From assembly GCA_008694505.1 (NCBI GenBank), contig VZDJ01000782.1, forward strand, positions 34,961,872 to 35,025,871: a stretch of DNA of 64,000 bases, in the 5' to 3' direction. This document shows positions 51,868-62,204 of the stretch, in pieces. Within the stretch, counting starts at the first letter, position 1; each line of letters opens with the position of its first letter. The notes below the pieces were generated by a model. It was not told the DNA's origin and made no database searches. It saw nothing but the letters and a program-made list of their open reading frames with translations. The DNA comes from Cyanoderma ruficeps. Lineage: Eukaryota > Chordata > Aves > Passeriformes > Timaliidae. The position numbers were made by a program, and so were the translations under genes.

Positions 51868-53322
51868 GATGAGTTGAAGAAACTGTACGCTCAGCTTGAA
51901 ATCTATAAAAGGAAAAAGATGATTGCTAATAATCCACATCTTCAGAAAAAAAGGTGCTCTAAAAAGGGCTTGGGACGCTCGATAATGCGGCGTATCACAG
52001 AAATCCCTGAGACAGTCACCAGGCAGTGCTCCAGGGACGAAAAGGACCTGATGGAGCACAATGCTGTGAAGAACTTGACCACACTGAAGAAAAACCCACC
52101 AGATTCCACAAGTTCTGCAAAGCCAAAAGAAGATACTTTGAAAGGCAGAGTCTTTTCCTTGAAAAAATCCCACAGCACTTACGATCATGTTAGGGATCAA
52201 ACAGAAGAACCAAATGGCTTAACTACAGAAAGTGCAGAAGTTATAGCTGCTGAGAAAACACTTCTAGACTCCTTGAATGGTAACAAATTAACCAAAAATG
52301 CTCCTGAAAAAGTTGAAGCTGTCTCCACTGAATCGGTTCCTTTGGTGTGCAAATCAGTAAGTGCGCATAATTTAAGTGCCGATAAGAAGCCTCTGCATCC
52401 AAGAACATCTGTGTTACAAAAATCCCTCAGCGTTATTGCTAGTGCCAAGGAAAAGACTCTGGGACTAACAGGTAAAACACAAAGCCTAGAAGAAAGCACT
52501 AAATCTCATAAATCTCAGCAGAAGGGTAAGGAGGCCAGCAAAAAGCACTCAGCCTCTGAAAAAGGGGAACATAAGGATTCCCACCGGAAAAACTCTACCC
52601 AGTCTGAGGAAACAAAGAAAACCCATAAATCTGGAATTATTAAACAGCAAAGGGTTAGTCAAACACCTGCAAATCCAGACACAGGCCCAGGTAAGTCTCT
52701 GCACAAGGACAATTTCAACATAGGAGAAGTTTGTCCTTGGGAGATATATGACCAAATTCCTGGTCCTGTGCCTTTTGACTCTAAAGCTCAAAAACATGTG
52801 TCTATTGCTTCCTCAGAGCCGGAGAAAAACCACCCTTCCCAGCCAAAGGGGAAGACTCACCATAAGCTGAAGACACCTGAGGGGTACCAACAGTCAAATC
52901 AAAAAAGCTCAGAGAAGTTGGAAGCAACCACTCAGGAGACACAAGAGCAGCAGATCTTTGAAAATGAGAAGAATCAGTCAAATTCCAAGTCCCAGGTCTC
53001 ACCTGGGCTGAAGTGTGAGAATGTTAATAGGTATACACCTAATTCCCGAGCTGAGGAGCGGGAGGAGCTGCCCCAGAAAACAGCAGAAAAGGAAAACCTC
53101 AATAAATTGGCTGAACAGAAAAAAATTGTCTCTTCTGAGGGAAATGTGCTTTCATCTAACTCCCATAAGCCAAGCAGTTACCTACAGCAACCTTTAGCAT
53201 CTCGAGCTGAAGTCTGCCCTTGGGAGTTTGATACAGCAGATTTACCAAATGCAGAAAGAAGTGTAGCTTTATTGAACACCTCTGCTATAAGTGCAAATAA
53301 AACAGCAGCACCTCGAAAATAA
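51868..53322 (+). CDS. GPR158: GPR158 terminal coding exon 11 (cytoplasmic tail)
   Basis: The exon encodes 484 residues and a TAA stop. It opens with an amphipathic, probably coiled-coil segment (DELKKLYAQLEIYKRKK) and a basic stretch (HLQKKRCSKKGLGRSIMRR), strongly conserved in GPR158 and its relative GPR179. A long, polar, Lys/Ser/Glu-rich, probably disordered tail follows, with conserved islands such as KNRVFSLKK-like, KSHSTYDHVRDQTEE and VLQKSLSVIASAKEKTLGL. Two VCPWE motifs lie at 52729-52743 and 53212-53226. These short motifs are shared with GPR179 and are proposed docking sites for G-protein alpha subunits. The tail acts in the cytoplasm, anchoring RGS7-Gbeta5 near the membrane. The start is fixed by the acceptor at 51866-51867, not by the upstream ATG. 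Confidence 0.98.
   Translation, partial: DELKKLYAQLEIYKRKKMIANNPHLQKKRCSKKGLGRSIMRRITEIPETVTRQCSRDEKDLMEHNAVKNLTTLKKNPPDSTSSAKPKEDTLKGRVFSLKKSHSTYDHVRDQTEEPNGLTTESAEVIAAEKTLLDSLNGNKLTKNAPEKVEAVSTESVPLVCKSVSAHNLSADKKPLHPRTSVLQKSLSVIASAKEKTLGLTGKTQSLEESTKSHKSQQKGKEASKKHSASEKGEHKDSHRKNSTQSEETKKTHKSGIIKQQRVSQTPANPDTGPGKSLHKDNFNIGEVCPWEIYDQIPGPVPFDSKAQKHVSIASSEPEKNHPSQPKGKTHHKLKTPEGYQQSNQKSSEKLEATTQETQEQQIFENEKNQSNSKSQVSPGLKCENVNRYTPNSRAEEREELPQKTAEKENLNKLAEQKKIVSSEGNVLSSNSHKPSSYLQQPLASRAEVCPWEFDTADLPNAERSVALLNTSAISANKTAAPRK
52729..52743 (+). other. GPR158: VCPWE motif 1 in the GPR158 tail
   Basis: The codons read Val-Cys-Pro-Trp-Glu within IGEVCPWEIYDQ. The motif and its flanks match the first such motif in vertebrate GPR158. 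Confidence 0.95.
53212..53226 (+). other. GPR158: VCPWE motif 2 in the GPR158 tail
   Basis: The codons read Val-Cys-Pro-Trp-Glu within RAEVCPWEFDTA, about 32 residues before the stop. This corresponds to the last motif in mammalian GPR158. Confidence 0.95.
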
Positions 53323-53913
53323 GAGGCTTTCGGACTGAGGAGAGTAGCAACATTGAGAAGGCAGACAGCAGGAAAGACAGAGGGACTTAGGCCAAAAGGA
53401 TCTGAAAATTCCTAAGGAGCATCACTTAAATCAAGGGAATCAGCACTACAAATAAGTAGGAGTCCAGCAAAGCAAATTATTGTTATTGTTGTTATTATTT
53501 ATATGTTGAGTGCCAACAATGTGTTTAGCAGTGCCCAGAATATGGTCCCTGCTCCAAGGATTTTACTGTGTCAATGAAAGAAATCTGCCTTTATGAAATC
53601 AATTCTCTTTTAAAAGAAAAAATAATAAGATGATAACCAACGCACAGTGTAGAGCTTAACCAAATTATTTCTGGATGTTGTTACTGGCTGTAACTTGCCC
53701 TTGGGACTTTAAAGATCCAGCAGAAGTGGGACACAGAAAATGTCCTGATGGCAAAAAGGGGTATCAACGAGCAGCTTATTGAAGTGACGACTTTTCACTT
53801 TACATATTTAATCTAAATAGCACTGCTAACTAAATGCATCCCAAAAATATTTTATAAAATTATTGCTTTCGTTTTCTTATTACCATGTGTTTAAGTACAT
53901 TGTTGTGTCGCAT

Positions 53914-53919
53914 ATTAAA
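53914..53919 (+). terminator. GPR158: Candidate proximal poly(A) signal ATTAAA
   Basis: This is the common variant hexamer, about 590 bases after the stop. Its downstream sequence is T-rich (gtataattttttc). Use is uncertain. Confidence 0.35.
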
Positions 53920-55064
53920 GCATTCCAGATTGTATAATTTTTTCAAATAACCTTGATATTATGTGACACAACAACATATTTGTGCTATTTGCAGATATGT
54001 CTTCTAATTGCAAGTTAAAATACCTGCTGTAGACCTTTTTGTTTGTATATAGAATTGCAGTAATCTTCCACTGGCTGTGGAAGCCGTAATTCGTATTGGG
54101 AAATTCTTTTGGGCTTTGGAGATTTTTTTTTTTTCTTTCCTGTGATTTATATAGTGGGGGGGTTTTTTGTTTGTTTACTCTCTGTTATTTATATTTATAA
54201 TTTGATACTGTATTATTCACGGGTTTTATATGCAGTAAGTTATGCACTTCCCTGTTAATGCTCATAGACTTTGTTAATGGTGGAAATTCAGTCGTCTTAG
54301 CTGCATATACTGGTAAGTCCTAGGACAACTTACCTAGGTTTTTTGTTACTAATTGGAAAATATAATCTAGGAGATGAGAAATGTTATTTTAAACATCGAT
54401 GGCAATGATCTTGTTCAGTATTTCATACTGAACCTCTCCTATTAAATAAGACAAGCAAGAATGACAATGAATATACCCCAGAAATGATCAGACTAAAACC
54501 AGACAGCGCTGGGAGATATTTTATTTATGGAACAACACTGCACTGTTTATCCCTGTTGGCAAACCTCAAAAAATTGGCTCTTGGAGTGAGAACTCCAAAA
54601 TATAACTCTTCCCCCATATATGCAAATGTAAGTGATACTGGGAACGGAAATGATGGTATCTCTTTCCAACTCTCCAAAATGCTTTGACTTTTTTTAAATT
54701 TATATGTACATTTACAGTAAAAATTAGTGTTTGATACAGTACTGCTATTCAACAATAGCTGCAGTCCTCATCGTGCATATGAGCTTAATTCATAGGTGGC
54801 CCATTCACAACTATAAATCTTAGTGACAGTTCACCATCAGGGCCTGAGGACATGTTGGACGGTTCTGAGGAGTATCAGTAGTAATGAAACAGCCCCAGCC
54901 ATCTCAGTGCAGTACCAGTAAAGTGCTGTTCACAGGAATTGACTATACGTAGTGTACTCCAAAACAAAGACAGCTCAATCCTAAAGAACTTGTGCAATTT
55001 GAGAGAAGTGGTGGGATTCGGCGGAAGAACATGAAATGTGGATGATTGAATAGAATGTGTTGTT

Positions 55065-55125
55065 TAATATATATATAATATATATAAAAATAGATATTTA
55101 TATATGTTTAATATATATATATAAA
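55065..55125. repeat. Imperfect (TA)n tract
   Basis: Alternating TA runs are broken by aaaatagat and gttta. It lies inside the predicted 3' UTR and is self-complementary. Confidence 0.9.
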
Positions 55126-57525
55126 TGTCATATCTAATACACACATGCACATACACATATGTAGTATAAACTGATTTTTGTGGCATCATAGAAAAAGTGG
55201 CTTAAGATAAAATGCAATGAGCAGAGGGACTCAGACAACCTGAACATGAGGAGGACTTTTTCTGTCCTTCAAGAAGGGGAGTCTATGGGCATATCTAGAC
55301 TGACAGACCAAGATGGATCTGATTTTCCTACTGCCGCTGCTAAGCCCAAACCTGGAATGTGCCAACACCTGAGCCAGCTGGGAACAAGTTGACTCAGGTC
55401 TTGGTGCTGTCTAAACATGATACCTCACTTAGAAATCCTGCTCTTTAGCTCCAGATTAAGTGAACTGAACTGCCCCAGCCAACCTGGTTATCCAGGATAG
55501 ACAGTGCTCAGTTCCACCATGGAGATGTGCTTACTTAGGTCTTTACTACCTTGGGCTTGTCTGACTCTCCCACCCCTTTTTTGTAGGGCATAATTATGGT
55601 CTAGGAGATCTGACTGGGACCCTTCAACCCAGAATCCCTGTTCCACCCATGAAAGGGAGTCGGGCATATGAGTCTGGATGCTTCGAACATCAGTGCACCC
55701 ACTTTGTAATGCCATTGGCATCCTATGTGCCGCCCAAATCCAGCTCTGTCCTTAGTGTGGAAAAGAGTTGAGATTAGACGTGGTGTGCTCAGATTCTCCC
55801 TTCCTAGCCCCAGACACTCATGGAATTTGTCTGTAACTTGTCTTGTCAGCTTCAGTAGGACTTCATCAGCTTTTCCGAGAGAAAATAACCCTGTATTTCC
55901 ATGGGAAGAAGTCTATCCTAGGAAAAGAGCTTTCTGGGAGGCCTCCAGGAGCACACTGACCCTGTGTGCAGAGAAATATACAATTTTAAACCTGCTGAAG
56001 TGGTGACCATCTCGCACCTCTCCTATCCTTGAAGGGAAGTTCTGCAGTCTCAGCAGAGGTTTTTGGGATTGGGATGGGGGAACAGCTTATGGCAGGCTGC
56101 CCTGGCTCATTTATGGGAGCCCAACTGTGAGGCTAAGAAGGGGACATCCATGGAGGGATCATGAAAGGAGATATTTATGTCTACTCACTGCCGCTTGGAG
56201 ACAGATGGTTGCAAGGAGCAGGCACCAGCCCTCGTGCCCTTGCTCATCTGGCCCTCCATTCTTTAACTCGGAGCTGAGCAAGGCCACACTGCCCATGCCC
56301 TGCTCTGCAGGAGCCATGTAGGGCACCAAGGATGAGGGGACCCACATCGGCAGAGTGTCTGCACAGTACCACTGCCCCTTGCATTCCTGGCAGGATCAAG
56401 CCCTTCGTGCATGACTGTGTCTGTGCCACCACTATATATCTGTACTTGCTCGGTTTCTTTTCCCTTCCTTTCTGTTTTGAAAGATAACTTCATTAGAAAC
56501 ACTGAAACAAAGCCCACTCCTTGGCTGGTGTAAGACAGCCCAGCTGCACAGCAAGCAAAAAGTGATGGCTGGTTAGCCAGGGAAGGCATTGGCTTGTACA
56601 ACTCATTTGGTTTAGATTTCTTTCATCCTGACTCTTTCCCTCACTTCTTAAAAACTGTCTTTTGTGGTTCTTTAGGCTCATTGTAGTCACATCCCCTAAG
56701 ACTGACACAATTGGAAAACTTTGCTTTAGAAAACGAAAAACTTTCGCCAATTTATTAAGCAACTGATGTTTGGGTTACAGATTCAATTGGGACTTAAATT
56801 ATTTCACATTTAAGAAAATGAGAGGCCAAACTTCACTCAACTATCCTATTACACTATGATGCTGCTAGAAGCACATACTAAGTTAGACATAAATGAAGTT
56901 TTGTATTTCATAGGTTTTTCTCCACCAGCATATATTGACTAGATTGCTTAGATGTGTTTTTCTGGAATTTCATTGTCATTGTTCAGCCAAGAGAAGTGCA
57001 ACTCTAGAGTAAAGAGGTTATAAAGATGTTTTCTAGCAGATCTGCTGAGAGAAAAGACGATAAACATGAAGGTCACAAACTTTTGCTAGGTTGTCCTTCT
57101 AAATGCATGTGCAAGCTGCATCTCTCCTTTATTTCTAAGCCATGGTTTATAAATAATTAGATTTATACCAATCTTATTAGACTTGTATAATTTATGCAAG
57201 ATTATGCGCTTTAAAATATAAATCAGTACACACCTATCATCAGCTTTGGTGGCATCATAGACCTGAAACCAGACAAGACGTTTGTATTTGCTCTCCTTAG
57301 GCTTTTGCATGCATATGACAACAGGCAGGCCTGAGCAAACACTGCCTTTGACTTTTAAAATTTTAGCTACTCCAAGTTGTAGAGTATATAAAGCTGTAAG
57401 TCTCTTCACTTTATAATGTGGTTCTTATGACAATGTTATCTGGCAACCAACAGCATCCACCATGAAATACTTGATAGATTTATGTTGTAATGTGTTGCAG
57501 CATGTAAATAATGTAACTTCTCTGC

Positions 57526-57531
57526 AATAAA
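57526..57531 (+). terminator. GPR158: Candidate distal poly(A) signal AATAAA
   Basis: A canonical AATAAA is followed about 25 bases later by a T/G-rich stretch (ctgcttttgtgttgtgattt), the usual downstream element. The combination makes this the strongest cleavage site seen after the stop codon. Confidence 0.65.
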
Positions 57532-59009
57532 GCACATTTATATTTAATCTGTCTGCTTTTGTGTTGTGATTTTCTGAAGTCATTACTTCTCCAAACTGAA
57601 CAGGTTTCCCATCAAACTTGTAAAGTAACTAACTTTACAGCTTCTATGATCAGATCATGCCATTATCATTTTCTGGATTTTCCTTATATTTTCATCAGAG
57701 CAGGTATGCACTCTGTTCAGGATTTCATGTTAGGGAAATAGCTCTGTTTTCTCAGTGATTGAAATTTTGAGGTCAAAACTGTAGAGTCTATTCTATATTC
57801 TTTGAATTTAATGGTAACCACAATGTTAGAAAACGAGGAAATAAATAGACCACATTTTACTATATCATTGTAAAATCCTATAGCTCATCAGTACCATGTG
57901 TGCACATTCCTGAATTCCCCATCTCAAATATGTGTCTAACAGGTATAGGAAAGATACAAAGAAAGGGAACAAAAATGAGAGAGAATGGCAGCTGTGTAAG
58001 TGCATCTTGTTTACCTTGGGAGAGAGATGACTCAGAAAGAGTCAGAAAGAAGGATGAGACCTATAAAAATTTTTGAATGATTCAAAGATAATTAGGAGTC
58101 TGGAATTTGCTGGATTTTGTTGTGCAGGAACTACAGAACGCCCAGGGTGGCCATCATGCAGCAACTTTAAAAAAATGAAGTTTTCTTCTGCATATGTCAT
58201 AAATAAATTGTGGAGCTCATTTTAACAGATCGCTGTGCATACCATGGGTTCAAAAACCACTGGAGAGGTCATGGAAGACAAATCCATCAAGATCTCTGAA
58301 CATGGCGGATAGAAAACTCTTAAATCCCTAACCTCTAGATGGCTCATAAGTAGTACAATTCTCCTTGCATAATCACGCAGTTCTCTCACCTTAATCACCC
58401 ACATGAACATTTCATCCAGCACAAATTCTCTGCATTCATATGTCTGCATAAATACAGATAGTTTAGGCTCGCTTAGTTTATTTTCAGTTGTCGTCCAGGA
58501 GGTTTTTAATGACTGATTATCGATGTGCAAGTCCTGGTAGGTTCCTGCGTGGGCATATGTGTGTGTTCACATGTACCTCTCCTAGGTTGGAAAGCTGCCA
58601 TTTGGGCAACCAGTCTGACTCACAGTGTCAGGTGTAATGGAAGCATGAGGTGAAAAGAAGGGAAGGGAATTACTTATGTTCTTTAAATGAACTGTATACA
58701 AGTCCTTTGAAAGAAAGAGGTCCAGATATCAGACAAATAAAGCCTGGAGATTTTTCACTGAACCACTTCAGGGCACTTAGCTCAAACTGAGGGCAGCTTT
58801 GCTCTCTCAAGTGCTGGGTACCTTTTGAACTCCACTTCTAAAGTTTTCACTGGTTTTAAGAAGTAAGGAAATTATTTCTATGGTTTTGTAGCTTTGGAAA
58901 TCATCCAGAGATGTATTTTCACACACCCTCTTGCTTCTCCTGTTAGATTTCATGAGAGGAAACTCTGGCTGCATGAGAGGCAGGGAGTGTCCCACTGTCA
59001 GCCTGGCAC

Positions 59010-59275
59010 CCAGGGGCAGGGTATGGAGAGGACAGATGGGCTCTTCACAGTGGTGCATGGTGGAAGGAAGAGAGATACAGGCATAGACTCAAACAAGAGA
59101 GGCTCAGAATGAATACTCAGAAAACCTTTTCACCAGGAGAAGTCAAACAGTGGAAGTTACTCAGAGGTTGTGCCATTCCCATCCTTGGGGCTTTTCTTGG
59201 ATAAAGCTCTGGTCTTGTAACTTTGGGCAGCAGGTTGGATTGGAGACCTCCTGAATGATCCTCTCATCCTACGAA
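59010..59275 (+). mobile_element. CR1 LINE 3'-end fragment, sense
   Basis: The sequence shows atggagaggacagatgggct, then cttcacagtggtgcatggtg, and later ttggattggagacctcctga. This is a CR1 3' region of the same general type as the old copy at 5865-6420. The final terminal octamers are not clear. It is non-coding. Confidence 0.88.
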
Positions 59276-62183
59276 GAGTGTTTGCTACTAGAACTTACTC
59301 TTCCCATCATCCTCTGAAAGCCTGTAGGCAGATACCAGGCAGCTCCAACTCCTGCCCAGGAGCACAGGACCCAGATTCATTTATATCTTATATAACTCTG
59401 GGCAAGCCCTCCTAACAGACACCAGCTGCTGAAATAGAAAGGCATTTGGCTTCTCCTCTGACCCCACAGCCCAGAGTTACCGTGGTAACAAAGTGATGAG
59501 GAAAATAATTTTATTTAGATCTGGTTGGGAAGAAGTTTTCCTGCCTGTGTTTAGTGAGTACTTGAGCTGGTGCACAGTTGAAAGAAACCTTATAAAAATT
59601 GTAATGTTTTTCTCTAACAATCTGAGGGTTTTTTAAAAATCGGTATGGGATTGATTCTGAAGAAACCACTGAAGAAATTCTAAATTTTGGGGGGTTTTGT
59701 GAATGCATTTCTTCAAAAAGGCAGTTGATTCCATTCAGGGTTACACGTCTGCCTGCCTGTCTGCAGAGAAATTGTTTCAAGCTGAATGTGCTTTTTTTCC
59801 ACAATAAAATAGGATTTCTGACAGGTTGAAACCAACTTTTTCCAATTCTGAAGGAGCATTTTCATCAACTCAGAAATTAGCTTTAGCAGTGCTTGAAATT
59901 TAGTAAAAGATAGAGATCATTCACTGGGTTGGCAGGCTCCCATCATGTTGCAATATTCAGTCTTCTGTTTTTTCTAACACCTGGAAGATTAAACATTGTC
60001 TTTCCATTTATGCAGATGTTTTTTCTTTTTTTTCTTTTTCATTTATTTATGAGTTAGCTGTTTTAGTCACTGAAAGTGTACAAACAAATCAAACCCTGGA
60101 TATTTACCGTGAAATTACTGGATTTTAGATTTCTGGCTATATGAATTAGGTTAAATTTTTCATTGTATCAAAGCATGAAAAAACATTACACTGTACCCAA
60201 AATGGCCATATTTCATATTTTTGAAATGTGCATTTATGATCTTCTGTATAATGTAGATATACATATGTTATGTAGAAGGCATAGAATCATTCCTGCAGCC
60301 TGGTAGCTGCAGAAGGCAGGATTTTCCAGTAGATGAGTAGCTGCTTTTAGAAGCAATTAAAAGAGAAAATTGCCAAGCCTGCTTAATGGAAGTCTTTTAA
60401 TGAAATGAAAACCACTGGGTGTCTTTCAGATCTATGGGTATAAAATGTGTGTGAAGTTAGGGCTTGCCTGTGCCTTTGCTTCTTGCTGTTGGGGAGATGT
60501 TCAGAGGAAGAGCAAATGCAGGTGCCTCTCTGGTCCCTCCACAGCGTGGGTTGTCATGCCCACCTGTGTGACCTCTTGCTCTTCTGCTTACAGTTCACCT
60601 GCTGTGCCCTCATTTAATGATGCTGAATCATGGAGTGGACTTAAAAAACTGGTTTTGGCTGATCTGCTTGGCAAACGGCCATGGTGGTGCTTCCCTGCTG
60701 CACTTTTTCCCTGCTGCTCCGCAGAGGGGACAAGAGCAGTGGCCATGAGGTGGGCTTGGATGCTGCAGGGTTGCCAAAGCTGGGCAGGCTGGAGGCTGCC
60801 TGACTCTGAACACTGTTATCTGTACTGCTTGACAGATGATGTTGGCAGGGAGTTTAGACTGGCTGCAGTACTACAGATAAAAGCCAGGTTGATTTGACGT
60901 AACTTCAGTGGTAAAAATAATATCATGTAATGATGTCTTTGTCATGGAAGTTTCTCTTAAGCTGCAGGGGGGTAGGAGCTGTGTGCTTCCAAAACAATCA
61001 TCTTGGAGACATCATCAAAGGAAAATCACAGCAGCACTGGAGAAGCCACCTGTCCTGCTCTGTTTCAACATCATGTTTTATTTGGCAAATACACAGGATT
61101 TGTGTAAGCCAGCAAAATTGGCTAGTGCTACTCTGTATGCAGTCTATTTTATGTGTATATTCCCTTTAATGCTTTTAATTTACAACATTTTGGTTTCTCT
61201 TTGTTTATAGGAGTTTTGTTATCTCTGTGATTTTTTTTAAAATTCTTTTACAAGAACTTGCTACTAAACTTGATTTGTATTTAAGCAGCTCCATTGCAAG
61301 GCCAGCATTATCCCTACAAAATTATTTGTGTTTGAAGTCAGAAAGAACAGTTTCACAACTAATGTAATTTTTCTTCAGAAATAGCTAAATATTTTAAAAC
61401 ACAGATTTTGTGATTTTTATTCTGATCACTTTAATTACTTATTCTCTTTTCATGACCAACAAAATTGCAGTAAGAATTGGTAAGATAAGGCTACATTCAT
61501 TATTTTCTAGGTGTCATTTGAATGCATTTTTCCTTCTAGGATTTATGATGAATTGTAGATTGCAACTGTGCATTGCATAACCTTTCCATGCAACTGTTTG
61601 TTCTCTATATTACAACTAGAATTGCAAAGTCATATTACAAACAATCATTCCCTAGGTAAGGATTGGGTTTTTTGGATTTGCCATCCCATCCACATATGAC
61701 AAGAATTTTTACACACAAGCTAAACTACTTTCTTTGGTGTTTTATTCATTGCCTTGTAATTGTAGATAGTATTCTTAATTTCTTGGGAACAACATTGTAA
61801 TTCAATATAATGGACAAGCAGATAACAGTCAAAAACTGATGAGATAGAACTGCATATTCTTTATTTTGTTAAAATGTGAGAGTGAAAATGTGAAAAGCTC
61901 GGCATCTCTGGGGAAGAAAACAGAACAAAATAGTGAGGATTTTATTTATTGCTTTCCCATTCAAAACCAATTTTTATAGTATTAGAGGAGCTTAGAGAAA
62001 ACTTGTACATTTCTGATAATTGATCAAATACTGCTCTGTACATTCCATCTATTTAAAATACTTGTGATTTCAGCTGCAACAAGTATGCATCTTGTAGTTC
62101 TTGCCCCAAACTCAATTTTTACTGGGGATAAAAATTATCCCAGTCCAGTGGGGATGGATTTCAACAGAAGATGCAGAAACCAC

Positions 62184-62204
62184 ATATATATATATATATA
62201 TATA
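62184..62204. repeat. (AT)n dinucleotide run
   Basis: About ten AT units in uninterrupted alternation. Confidence 0.9.

Larger units (their letters stand above)
53323..57550 (+). other. GPR158: GPR158 3' untranslated region (predicted)
   Basis: The region from the stop to just past an AATAAA at 57526 is AT-rich, with T-runs and (TA)n at 55065-55125. It contains no CR1 insertion that I can see, in contrast to the intron 6 sequence. A proximal ATTAAA at 53914-53919 could give a short form of about 0.6 kb. The extent is inferred from signals only; transcript data would settle it. Small open frames here (for example near 55725, 56127 and 56263) have no recognisable product. Confidence 0.6.

Noticed and set aside
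60445..60897. 150-codon + frame downstream of GPR158
   Set aside because: It has no domain, signal or similarity that I recognise, no splice context and ordinary composition. Frames this long occur by chance in GC-richer DNA.
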